Origin: an uncultured Bacteriovorax sp.
GTDB lineage: Bacteria > Bdellovibrionota > Bacteriovoracia > Bacteriovoracales > Bacteriovoracaceae
Assembly: GCA_943914745.1 (NCBI GenBank)
Contig: CALUDF010000193.1
Coordinates: 1-6,409 of the forward strand
Direction: 5' to 3'
DNA: 6,409 nt
Shown here: piece by piece, positions 1-5,226 of the stretch
How positions within the stretch are numbered: position 1 is the first letter of the stretch
How the letters are laid out: each line of letters opens with the position of its first letter
Notes under the pieces: model-generated
Databases searched by the model: none
Told to the model about the DNA's origin: nothing
Seen by the model: the letters and a program-made list of their open reading frames with translations, nothing else
Position numbers and translations under genes: made by a program

Positions 1-9
1 GAGAAAATG

Positions 10-42
10 GGGTAACTAAAAAATGATTTACTCTTGTTACCC
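10..42. repeat. Inverted repeat GGGTAAC/GTTACCC before the Dsb-like gene
   Basis: A perfect 7-bp inverted repeat, GGGTAAC at 10-16 and GTTACCC at 36-42, is separated by 19 A/T-rich bases. It ends just before the ribosome-binding site (AAAGGA, 47-52) of the lipoprotein gene. No T-run follows, so it is not an ordinary terminator. It could be a protein-binding dyad or an mRNA hairpin affecting translation start. The function is inferred; only the symmetry is seen. Confidence 0.4.
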
Positions 43-57
43 AACCAAAGGATGGAT

Positions 58-855
58 ATGAAATTTTCAAAATTGCTAGTTCTCTGCCTAGGTACAGTGC
101 TTCTTGCCAGCTGTACATCTGATGAAAAAATGAAACAACAAATGGCAAAAATCTTAAAAGAAGACCCAAAAATTTTAACTGAAGCAATTGAAAAAAATCC
201 TGCTGAGTTCATTACAGCTCTTCAAAATGCGGCCAAGAACGCTCAAGAAGAAATGGGTAAGAAGCGTGAAGAAGATGAAAAAAAGAAACTTGAAGAGTCA
301 TTTGATAAGCCGCTTGTGGCAGAAATCAGAAGTGATGAAGCTATCCGTGGACCAAAAGATGCTCCGCTTACACTTGTTGAGTACTCTGACTTTGAGTGTC
401 CATTCTGTACGCGTGGGTATGCAACAGTTAATGACCTGATGAAAAAATATAACGGAAAAATCCGTTTTATTTATAAGCACCTTCCTTTAAGCTTCCACGA
501 GCAAGCAATGATCTCTGCTCAGTACTACGAAGCTATTCGTCTGCAAAATGAGCAAAAAGCATGGCAATTCCATGATGAAATCTTCATGAACCAAGGAAAA
601 CTTAAAAACGGCACAGCCTTCTTAGATGCAACTGCTAAGAAAGTTGGCGCGGATATGGGGAAACTTAAAAAAGACCTGAACTCTGATGCTGTAAAAAACA
701 GAATTGCAGCAGACATGAAAGAGGCAGCAGATTTCGGAATGCAAGGAACTCCAGGCTTCCTTCTAAATGGAGTGCCTGTCCGTGGTGCTTACCCTGCAGA
801 TTACTTCGTTACTTTGGTTGACGAACTAGTGAAGCGTGGAAAAGTAAAGCTGTAG
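58..855 (+). CDS. DsbA/ScsC-like thiol-disulfide oxidoreductase lipoprotein
   Basis: This is a 265-residue periplasmic protein with a thioredoxin fold, expected to make, reduce or reshuffle disulfide bonds. I chose ATG 58 because AAAGGA (47-52) lies 5 bases upstream and because it starts a clean signal peptide. In-frame TTG 34 and ATG 52 are less likely. The signal peptide ends in the lipobox LAS-Cys19, so Cys19 should be lipidated; the +2 residue is Thr, not Asp, which under the E. coli Lol rule means outer membrane. Residues about 22-85 are helical and highly charged, with two similar segments (KEDPKIL and EKNPAEF), resembling the N-terminal stalk of ScsC-type proteins. The active site is Cys114-Pro-Phe-Cys117 and the cis-proline loop is Thr231-Pro232, both typical of DsbA/Thioredoxin_4 proteins. 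Whether it is an oxidase, reductase or isomerase cannot be read from the sequence. A terminator-like hairpin follows, so it may be transcribed separately from the next gene. Confidence 0.88.
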   Translation: MKFSKLLVLCLGTVLLASCTSDEKMKQQMAKILKEDPKILTEAIEKNPAEFITALQNAAKNAQEEMGKKREEDEKKKLEESFDKPLVAEIRSDEAIRGPKDAPLTLVEYSDFECPFCTRGYATVNDLMKKYNGKIRFIYKHLPLSFHEQAMISAQYYEAIRLQNEQKAWQFHDEIFMNQGKLKNGTAFLDATAKKVGADMGKLKKDLNSDAVKNRIAADMKEAADFGMQGTPGFLLNGVPVRGAYPADYFVTLVDELVKRGKVKL

Positions 856-860
856 TTAAA

Positions 861-888
861 TTGTCTTTTTGAAAAGTCCGTTTATAAT
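861..888 (+). promoter_or_regulatory. Candidate sigma70-type promoter upstream of the 142-aa gene and HU
   Basis: TTGTCT at 861-866 (4 of 6 matches to the -35 consensus) is followed after 16 bases by a perfect TATAAT at 883-888. Transcription would start near 895 and read into the genes at 954 and 1386. The predicted start falls at the foot of the hairpin at 896-921, which makes the arrangement odd. The region is A/T-rich, so a chance match is possible. Confidence 0.45.
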
Positions 889-895
889 ATCATTT

Positions 896-927
896 AGAGG
901 GTCACGTAATAGTGGCCCTTTTTATTT
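896..927 (+). terminator. Probable intrinsic terminator after the Dsb-like gene
   Basis: GGGTCAC (899-905) pairs with GTGGCCC (912-918) across a 6-base loop, with one G-U pair. The stem can be extended by AGA/TTT. A T-rich run (TTTTT at 919-923, then ATTT) follows directly. This is the classic layout of a rho-independent terminator, about 40 bases after the stop codon of the lipoprotein gene. Confidence 0.7.
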
Positions 928-953
928 AAAATAATCAAACAAATGAGTCATCT

Positions 954-1382
954 ATGGAAGGATCTGTTTACAGTTCTCTTGGTCTTCGAATGAACCGCGC
1001 GTTCCGCGAAAAGCAGAGCGAGCTTTTAACGTTGAAAGATTTCCTTGAGCATAAGTTTGTTATTCAAAATCAAGATGAGTTGAAAAAAATCTTTATCAAG
1101 GATTTGAAGCTTGTTCTCCAAAAGGAGAACCTTTTTGATCTGATTCAGGGATTTTTTGATTTGGAGACGGACTTAAGCAATGCCTATGAAAGGCTGGACT
1201 TTGAAATCACTCAGGTAAACTTTGATGAGTTCTACAAAAACCTCTCTCCTGTGTTGATGAGGGCGCTCTTGGAAAATGCCTCACAGCCCGATAGTGCAGC
1301 CCTTATCCTGAAATCAATCAAGGAAGCTTTAAGGATTGCTCTTGAAGAAGAATTAGTGCAATTAGAAGATATTGAGGCTTAG
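954..1382 (+). CDS. Unrecognised 142-residue acidic helical protein, coupled to HU
   Basis: I do not recognise a family. The 142-residue product has no signal peptide, no membrane segment and no cysteine, so it is probably cytoplasmic. By my count it has about 27 Asp/Glu against 17 Lys/Arg, giving a net charge near -10. Regularly spaced Leu/Ile/Phe residues (for example around DLKLVLQ and KEALRIALEEEL) suggest an all-helical protein. ATG 954 lacks a clear Shine-Dalgarno sequence. An in-frame ATG 990 (starting MNRAF) is possible but has no better site. The stop codon lies 3 bases before the start of the HU-like gene, so the two are almost certainly cotranscribed and perhaps translationally coupled. 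The reading frame is probably real because it is long, fills the space between neighbours and has normal codon use. A link to chromosome structure is suggested only by its position. Confidence 0.72.
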   Translation: MEGSVYSSLGLRMNRAFREKQSELLTLKDFLEHKFVIQNQDELKKIFIKDLKLVLQKENLFDLIQGFFDLETDLSNAYERLDFEITQVNFDEFYKNLSPVLMRALLENASQPDSAALILKSIKEALRIALEEELVQLEDIEA

Positions 1383-1385
1383 GAT

Positions 1386-1664
1386 ATGAACCGCAAAGAA
1401 CTCATTGAAGTCCTCTTAAAGGATCGTGACCTCTCTAGCATGACAAAAAAGCAGGCCAACCAGTTTATTGATGTCATGTTGGACACTATAAAGAGAACTG
1501 TAAAAAAGGGTGAAGATGTCACACTCGTGGGGTTTGGAACTTTTACCAAATCAAGAAAGGCCTCAAGGCTTGGAGTGAATCCCTCAACTGGCGAGCGCAT
1601 CAGGATTCGCGCCCGAGTTGTCCCTAAGTTCAAGCCAGGCAAGCCCTGGAAAGAAAGCCTTTAG
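1386..1664 (+). CDS. HU/IHF-family DNA-binding protein
   Basis: This 92-residue protein has the full length and layout of the HU/IHF family, small dimeric proteins that bend and compact DNA. Residues 1-40 form the helical dimerisation part. KKGEDVTLVGFGTF (40-53) is the conserved turn and strand entering the DNA-binding arms. The arm region GVNPSTGERIRI (63-74) contains Pro66, the family proline that intercalates into the minor groove. The C-terminus VVPKFKPGKPWKESL (78-92) matches the usual FKPGKxLK ending. It cannot be assigned to HU, IHF-alpha or IHF-beta from sequence alone; the VNPSTGE arm is compatible with either type. A GAGG at 1374-1377, inside the end of the preceding gene, sits 8 bases before ATG 1386, which fits translational coupling. 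No gene follows on this transcript before the fliL promoter. Confidence 0.95.
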   Translation: MNRKELIEVLLKDRDLSSMTKKQANQFIDVMLDTIKRTVKKGEDVTLVGFGTFTKSRKASRLGVNPSTGERIRIRARVVPKFKPGKPWKESL

Positions 1665-1675
1665 CTTGATCCGTG

Positions 1676-1713
1676 CAGTCGGGTAATTTTTTCCCATGTC
1701 AAAAGCCCGACTG
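1676..1713. repeat. 8-bp perfect inverted repeat downstream of HU
   Basis: CAGTCGGG (1676-1683) and CCCGACTG (1706-1713) form a perfect 8-bp, GC-rich stem around a 22-base loop that contains a T6 run. It begins 11 bases after the HU-like stop codon. No T-run follows the stem on either strand, so it is not a canonical intrinsic terminator. It could protect the 3' end of the message or serve as a protein-binding dyad. Confidence 0.5.
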
Positions 1714-1737
1714 TCAAAAAAGCCAACTTTTCCTCTC

Positions 1738-1762
1738 AAATGGGAACTTTCTTCCATTTTTT
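1738..1762 (+). terminator. Weak candidate terminator for the HU transcript
   Basis: AAATGGGAA (1738-1746) can pair with TTCCATTT (1752-1759) around the loop CTTTC, with G1742 bulged, and the strand continues into a T-run ending at 1762. The stem has only two G-C pairs, so it is weak and may be chance. It is the only hairpin with a T-run between the HU-like gene and the fliL promoter. Confidence 0.28.
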
Positions 1763-1773
1763 AATGTCCGCAC

Positions 1774-1802
1774 TTGAACCATTTTGCCTTCCTATGTATA
1801 AT
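1774..1802 (+). promoter_or_regulatory. Probable sigma70-type promoter of the fli operon
   Basis: TTGAAC (1774-1779) and a perfect TATAAT (1797-1802) are separated by exactly 17 bases, the optimal spacing. Transcription should start near 1809, leaving a leader of about 17 bases to ATG 1826 or 32 bases to TTG 1841. I see no sigma54 (GG-N10-GC) or sigma28 pattern in the 160-base gap. The operon may therefore be driven by the housekeeping sigma factor. This is a pattern match, not a mapped start. Confidence 0.62.
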
Positions 1803-1825
1803 TTTTGACAGGTACCCAATAAACC

Positions 1826-2443
1826 ATGGAAGGTGAAAAGTTGGCCGAAGAGAATAAGACTGCTGATCAGGAAGGATCGAGCGCCCCGTCTGGAAAAAAT
1901 CCATTATTAGTTGTTTTAGTATTAGTGAATACTCTTGCAGTATGTGCAATCGGCTTTTTTCAATTTCAAAATCATAAAAAATTAAACTCAGTCACAACTG
2001 CTGCAGATGTTATGCAACAGCAGCTTGCTGAAGGTGAGCACGGTGGTGCAGCTGCGGAAGGTGGTGGCGAGCACGGTGCTCCTGCCGCTGGTGGAGAGCA
2101 CGGGGCGGCCGGTGCTGCTCCAAAAGAAGTTAAGACTGATGGACTGATGTACCCAATTGATCCATTCACTGCAAACCTTGCTCAAGGTGATGGACCTAAG
2201 AGATATATTCGCATCTCACTAGTGTTAAAGTTCACGAAAGAGACAAAAAAAGAAGAAGTCGATGCAAGAAAGCCACAGATCTCAGATGCGATCATCAGCA
2301 TGTTGAATGCAAAGAAGCCTGAGGAGCTATTAAAGCGCGAAGGTAAAGAATACTTAAAAGAAGAGATTAAGACGGCAATCAATAATTTCCTTATTGATGG
2401 TCATCTAGAAGATATTTATTACGTAGGATTTCAGATTAACTAG
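1826..2443 (+). CDS. fliL: Flagellar basal body-associated protein FliL
   Basis: FliL is a single-pass inner-membrane protein that surrounds or supports the stator units of the flagellar motor. The 205-residue product has a short polar cytoplasmic N-terminus, one membrane segment at about 27-47, a periplasmic linker, and the FliL domain from about 106 to the end (YPIDPFTANL, RYIRISLVLKF, ending DIYYVGFQIN). The linker (70-99) is made almost only of Gly, Ala, Glu and His, with three GEHG units, which is unusual. The start is uncertain. ATG 1826 has no well-placed Shine-Dalgarno sequence, whereas AGGTGA (1831-1836) lies 4 bases before an in-frame TTG at 1841, which would give a 200-residue protein starting MAEENK, a common type of FliL start. 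It is the first gene of the flagellar operon, directly behind a promoter match. Confidence 0.93.
   Translation: MEGEKLAEENKTADQEGSSAPSGKNPLLVVLVLVNTLAVCAIGFFQFQNHKKLNSVTTAADVMQQQLAEGEHGGAAAEGGGEHGAPAAGGEHGAAGAAPKEVKTDGLMYPIDPFTANLAQGDGPKRYIRISLVLKFTKETKKEEVDARKPQISDAIISMLNAKKPEELLKREGKEYLKEEIKTAINNFLIDGHLEDIYYVGFQIN
2033..2122 (+). repeat. GEHG-repeat linker within fliL
   Basis: The codons for FliL residues 70-99 contain three imperfect copies of a unit coding Gly-Glu-His-Gly, each including GAGCACGG, spaced by Gly/Ala-rich codons. The stretch is clearly more GC-rich than its surroundings. It looks like expansion of a short in-frame repeat, and unit number could vary between strains by slippage. 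Confidence 0.6.
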
Positions 2444-2455
2444 ATTGAGAAACAT

Positions 2456-2476
2456 CTGCTTACATGATGTGAGCAG
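2456..2476 (+). other. Stem-loop between fliL and fliM
   Basis: CTGCTTAC (2456-2463) pairs with GTGAGCAG (2469-2476), including one G-U pair, around the 5-base loop ATGAT. It starts 12 bases after the fliL stop codon. No T-run follows, so it should not end transcription. It may be an RNA processing or stability element that lets fliL and fliM be expressed at different levels. Confidence 0.4.
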
Positions 2477-2498
2477 GACCACAAGCTTTAAGAATCCC

Positions 2499-2508
2499 AG
2501 GAGGGGAG
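2499..2508 (+). promoter_or_regulatory. Very strong Shine-Dalgarno of fliM
   Basis: AGGAGGGGAG contains a full AGGAGG core (2499-2504) placed 8 bases before ATG 2513. It is the strongest ribosome-binding site in the window and fits the need for many FliM copies per motor. Confidence 0.8.
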
Positions 2509-2512
2509 AATT

Positions 2513-3535
2513 ATGGCACAAGTACTAAGTCAAGATGAAGTAGATGCACTATTAAACGCTGTAAACGACGGCGGCAATGACTCCATTTCTGGTGGAGACT
2601 CAGGCGGTAGCTCATCGGATGATTCTGATGAAAACATTCAGACCTATGATTTAACCAACCAAGACCGCGTTATCCGTGGAAGAATGCCAATTCTGGAAAT
2701 CATCTATGAGAGATTCATCAGAAGTTTCCGCGTCTCGCTTTCTAACTCCCTTAGAAAAATTTCGACGATTTCAATTATTTCCACCGATCTTCTAAAGTTC
2801 GGTGAATTCGTCAACACTCTTCCGATCCCTTCTTGCATGTGTATCATGAGATACAACGAGCTAAGAGGACCGGCCCTGCTTGTTTTTGAATCGAAGCTTG
2901 CCTATGCAATCATCGATTCATACTTCGGAGGTACTGACAGACCATTCACAAAGATTGAAGGAAAAGAATTCACGATGATCGAGCTCTCATTCATGAGAAA
3001 GATCATGGATATGGCCATCAACGACCTGGAAGAGGCGTGGGCACCAGTTCACAGAATCGATGCCCAATACCTGCGTACTGAAATCAACCCTCAGTTCGTG
3101 GGGGTTGTCCCTCCTTCTGACGTTATTATCGCTACAACTCTTGAAGTGGAATTCGAATCAGCTTCAGGAACAATCATGATCGTCGTGCCCTATTCGACGA
3201 TTGAACCAATTAAGCAAAAGCTCTCGAGCAGCTTCCAGACAGATAACGAAATGGCCGATTCCATCTGGACTCAGGCGATGAACGAGCACATCAAGAACAC
3301 GAAGGCGACAATGGTTGTCCGCCTTGGTGAGACTGAAATGACTCTGGGAGATCTTCTTACGTTGGAGCCGGGGGACATCATTCCACTTAATCAGGACGCT
3401 TCAGGCGAAGTGACAGTGGCCATTGAAGGTGTCGATAAGATGAAGTGCCTGATGGGGACTTACAAGGGAAGCCGTGCGGTCCAGATCACTCATGTGGACA
3501 CTCCAGTATCGTATGAAGATGAAGCAGAAGAATAA
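2513..3535 (+). CDS. fliM: Flagellar motor switch protein FliM
   Basis: FliM is the C-ring subunit that binds phosphorylated CheY and switches rotation direction. At 340 residues it has the usual family length. The N-terminal peptide LSQDEVDALL (5-14) is the conserved CheY-P-binding motif. A Gly/Ser/Asp-rich tether (about 16-42) follows, then the CheC-like middle domain (about 45-235), which contacts FliG and includes Tyr137-Phe-Gly-Gly140. The C-terminal SpoA domain (about 262-332; MVVRLGETEMTLGDLL and the LEPGDIIPL turn) packs with FliN. The start is fixed by the strong ribosome-binding site. All three parts are intact and nothing looks broken. The presence of the CheY motif implies chemotactic control of the motor. 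Confidence 0.98.
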   Translation: MAQVLSQDEVDALLNAVNDGGNDSISGGDSGGSSSDDSDENIQTYDLTNQDRVIRGRMPILEIIYERFIRSFRVSLSNSLRKISTISIISTDLLKFGEFVNTLPIPSCMCIMRYNELRGPALLVFESKLAYAIIDSYFGGTDRPFTKIEGKEFTMIELSFMRKIMDMAINDLEEAWAPVHRIDAQYLRTEINPQFVGVVPPSDVIIATTLEVEFESASGTIMIVVPYSTIEPIKQKLSSSFQTDNEMADSIWTQAMNEHIKNTKATMVVRLGETEMTLGDLLTLEPGDIIPLNQDASGEVTVAIEGVDKMKCLMGTYKGSRAVQITHVDTPVSYEDEAEE

Positions 3536-3564
3536 AAAATATTAGGAAGAGAGGAGATACAGAT

Positions 3565-3897
3565 ATGAATAAGGTGACAGTTGATAGAATGGCAGATTCG
3601 GTAAAAGCGGGGGATGACTCTCTCAATAAGCTTAAAGTCCAGAACCTGGATTTTATCTTAGATATCCCGCTAAAAGTTTCAGTAGAGCTGGGAAGAACCC
3701 AGATCATCGTGAAAGATTTACTACAGCTTGGGCAAGGGTCGGTTCTGGAGCTTGATAAGCTTGCAGGGGAGCCTCTTGAGATCCTGGTAAATGGCAAGCT
3801 GGTTGCAAAAGGTGAGGTAGTCGTTGTTAACGAAAAATTCGGTATTCGTTTAACAGATATCATTAGCCCAATTGAGCGCATTGAAACTTTAAAATAA
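3565..3897 (+). CDS. fliN: Flagellar motor switch protein FliN
   Basis: FliN forms the lower part of the C-ring with FliM and helps dock export cargo (FliH). The 110-residue product is a short FliN with a small N-terminal tail and one SpoA domain (about 30-106), showing the family pattern IPLKVSVELGRTQI, LLQLGQGSVLELDKLAGEPLEILVNG and VVVNEKFGIRLTDI. It has no CheC-like part, so it is FliN rather than FliY. AGGAG (3552-3556) lies 8 bases before ATG 3565. The gene follows fliM after 29 bases, as is usual. Confidence 0.98.
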   Translation: MNKVTVDRMADSVKAGDDSLNKLKVQNLDFILDIPLKVSVELGRTQIIVKDLLQLGQGSVLELDKLAGEPLEILVNGKLVAKGEVVVVNEKFGIRLTDIISPIERIETLK

Positions 3898-3922
3898 ACA
3901 TTTCCAAGGATTGGAGAAGACA

Positions 3923-5212
3923 GTGAAAACATTAGTACTATTAATCGCCAGCTTAACTTCCCTAAACATCTCTGCCGCTGATGTCACGATCAAGGGTGCA
4001 GACTTAGTCAATGGCAAGGGGAGTGAAGCAAAACTTGTTATCAAGCACGCCGGAACGTTAAACGACAATCCGAAAATCAGTGTTTCAGACAAGGTATTAA
4101 ACATCTCAATTCCAAACTCTGGATTGGGGGCAAAGATTAGTAAGAAAGTGAATGGATCATCTGTTTCGGCCACGATGAGTGGAGAAGAGACAGTCGCAAT
4201 CACGCTCGCCCTTCCATACTCGCTAAAGGGGAGAGAATCTGATGTCACCATCGCTCTTAGAGATGGGGCCATTGATGTTCATTACCCTCGTTTACAAGCA
4301 CAAAAAGCGCTTGAGACTCAAGTTTCCAGATCGCCAAGTATCGTAGATAAAGCGGTGGTTTTAGAGGCTGAGGCAAACAATGCAGAAGCTGAAAAACTGG
4401 ATGAAAACTATTTGTCTTCATTGGTAAAAAAGCAGGAAAAATTAGCTGACGAAAAACATGCAGATGAAAAGAAAGTGGCCCAGGCCAATGCCCAAAGTGG
4501 TACTGATGAGGCCGCAGATAGAGTCAATCTGACTCAGGCAGGTGTCGCAAAGTCTTCACAGGTAGCAGAGAAATCAGGGACTTCGACAGAGGCGAATGGA
4601 GAATCAAGATTTTCAGTAGCGGGCTACATTGGCAAGTTCGTTGCTTTCTTAAGTTTAATGATCGCTGGATTTTATGGGGTATTAACCCTGTTTAAAAAGG
4701 GGATCATCAAGAAGGGAAAACTCGGATTTTTACACAGTACGAAGCTCGTTGAGGTGTTAAGCACAACTCACGTGGCCCCAAAGAGAACGTTGATGATGGT
4801 TAAGGCGCACAAGCAAGTTTTCCTGATTTCAAGCTCTGAGACTGGTATCCAGTTTCTTTCAGAAATTAACGACGTGGCGGGACTAATCAAGTCTGGTGAA
4901 GAGGAAGTGACTGGATCAAACTTTGATACAAATCTTTACTCGGCCAACAAGACAGATAAAGAATTTAAGTTAAAAGAAGAAACAAGATACGCGGACATTC
5001 AAGACGATTTCGAAATGGATTCCCTAGACGATATGTTAAATGATTCTACGCCAGCAAAAAATGAAAGAAAGAATGCTGGAGCTTCGTCGGGTCTGGCCAA
5101 TGCTTACGGAGCAACGAATGCTTCAAAGGCCATTGAGAAGTCACCAGTTCAAGACCAGGTGAGATTCTCAGATCAGATTAAAACGAAAGTAAAGAATCTA
5201 AAACAACTTTAA
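3923..5212 (+). CDS. fliO: Long FliO-type flagellar biosynthesis protein with AMIN-like N-terminal domain
   Basis: FliO is an inner-membrane protein that helps assemble or stabilise FliP in the export gate. I chose GTG 3923 because GGAG (3913-3916) lies 6 bases upstream and the protein then begins with a signal peptide (MKTLVLLIASLTSLNISA, cut near 18-19); the TTG at 3911 has no proper site. The 429-residue product is several times longer than typical FliO (about 100-150). Residues 20-121 form a predicted beta-rich periplasmic domain (VTIKGADL, KISVSDKVLNISIPN, AIDVHYP) resembling AMIN domains. Residues 122-232 are an Ala/Glu/Lys-rich linker, and 239-257 span the membrane. The FliO core follows (LHSTKLVEVLSTTHVAPKRTLMMVKAHKQVFLISS), then an approximately 110-residue cytoplasmic tail with an acidic patch and a basic end. 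The FliO call rests on the core domain and the fliN-fliP position. The AMIN resemblance is my reading of the pattern. Confidence 0.88.
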   Translation: MKTLVLLIASLTSLNISAADVTIKGADLVNGKGSEAKLVIKHAGTLNDNPKISVSDKVLNISIPNSGLGAKISKKVNGSSVSATMSGEETVAITLALPYSLKGRESDVTIALRDGAIDVHYPRLQAQKALETQVSRSPSIVDKAVVLEAEANNAEAEKLDENYLSSLVKKQEKLADEKHADEKKVAQANAQSGTDEAADRVNLTQAGVAKSSQVAEKSGTSTEANGESRFSVAGYIGKFVAFLSLMIAGFYGVLTLFKKGIIKKGKLGFLHSTKLVEVLSTTHVAPKRTLMMVKAHKQVFLISSSETGIQFLSEINDVAGLIKSGEEEVTGSNFDTNLYSANKTDKEFKLKEETRYADIQDDFEMDSLDDMLNDSTPAKNERKNAGASSGLANAYGATNASKAIEKSPVQDQVRFSDQIKTKVKNLKQL

Positions 5213-5226
5213 TAGGATTGGTGAGC

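Noticed and set aside
1..25. Tail of an upstream gene
   Set aside because: All three + frames reach a stop within 25 bases (TAA at 13, TAA at 17, TGA at 23), so any of them could end a gene, but the stretch is too short to choose or support one.
954..961. Shared ATGGAAGG at the starts of the 142-aa gene and fliL as a possible common element
   Set aside because: Eight bases including the start codon are too short, and the sequences on both sides differ, so chance is the simplest explanation.
1805..1810. Perfect TTGACA -35 hexamer in the fliL leader
   Set aside because: A matching -10 at 16-18 bases would fall within GGAAGG-type sequence in the fliL coding start, with no TATAAT-like hexamer. 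The TTGAAC/TATAAT pair just upstream is a far better promoter.
1665..1825. Possible sigma54 or sigma28 flagellar promoter before fliL
   Set aside because: I found no GG-N10-GC arrangement with TTGC and no TAAA-N15-GCCGATAA-like pattern; only a sigma70-type match is present.
1972..2185. Two overlapping open frames on the minus strand opposite the fliL linker
   Set aside because: The Pro/Ser/Ala/Cys-rich translations are what the complement of a Gly/Ala/His repeat gives; there is no independent support.
3486..3932. 148-codon open frame on the minus strand over the end of fliM, fliN and the start of fliO
   Set aside because: It lies opposite clear fliN coding sequence, its Ser/Leu/Phe-rich product looks like an antisense shadow, and it has no plausible ribosome-binding site or family match.
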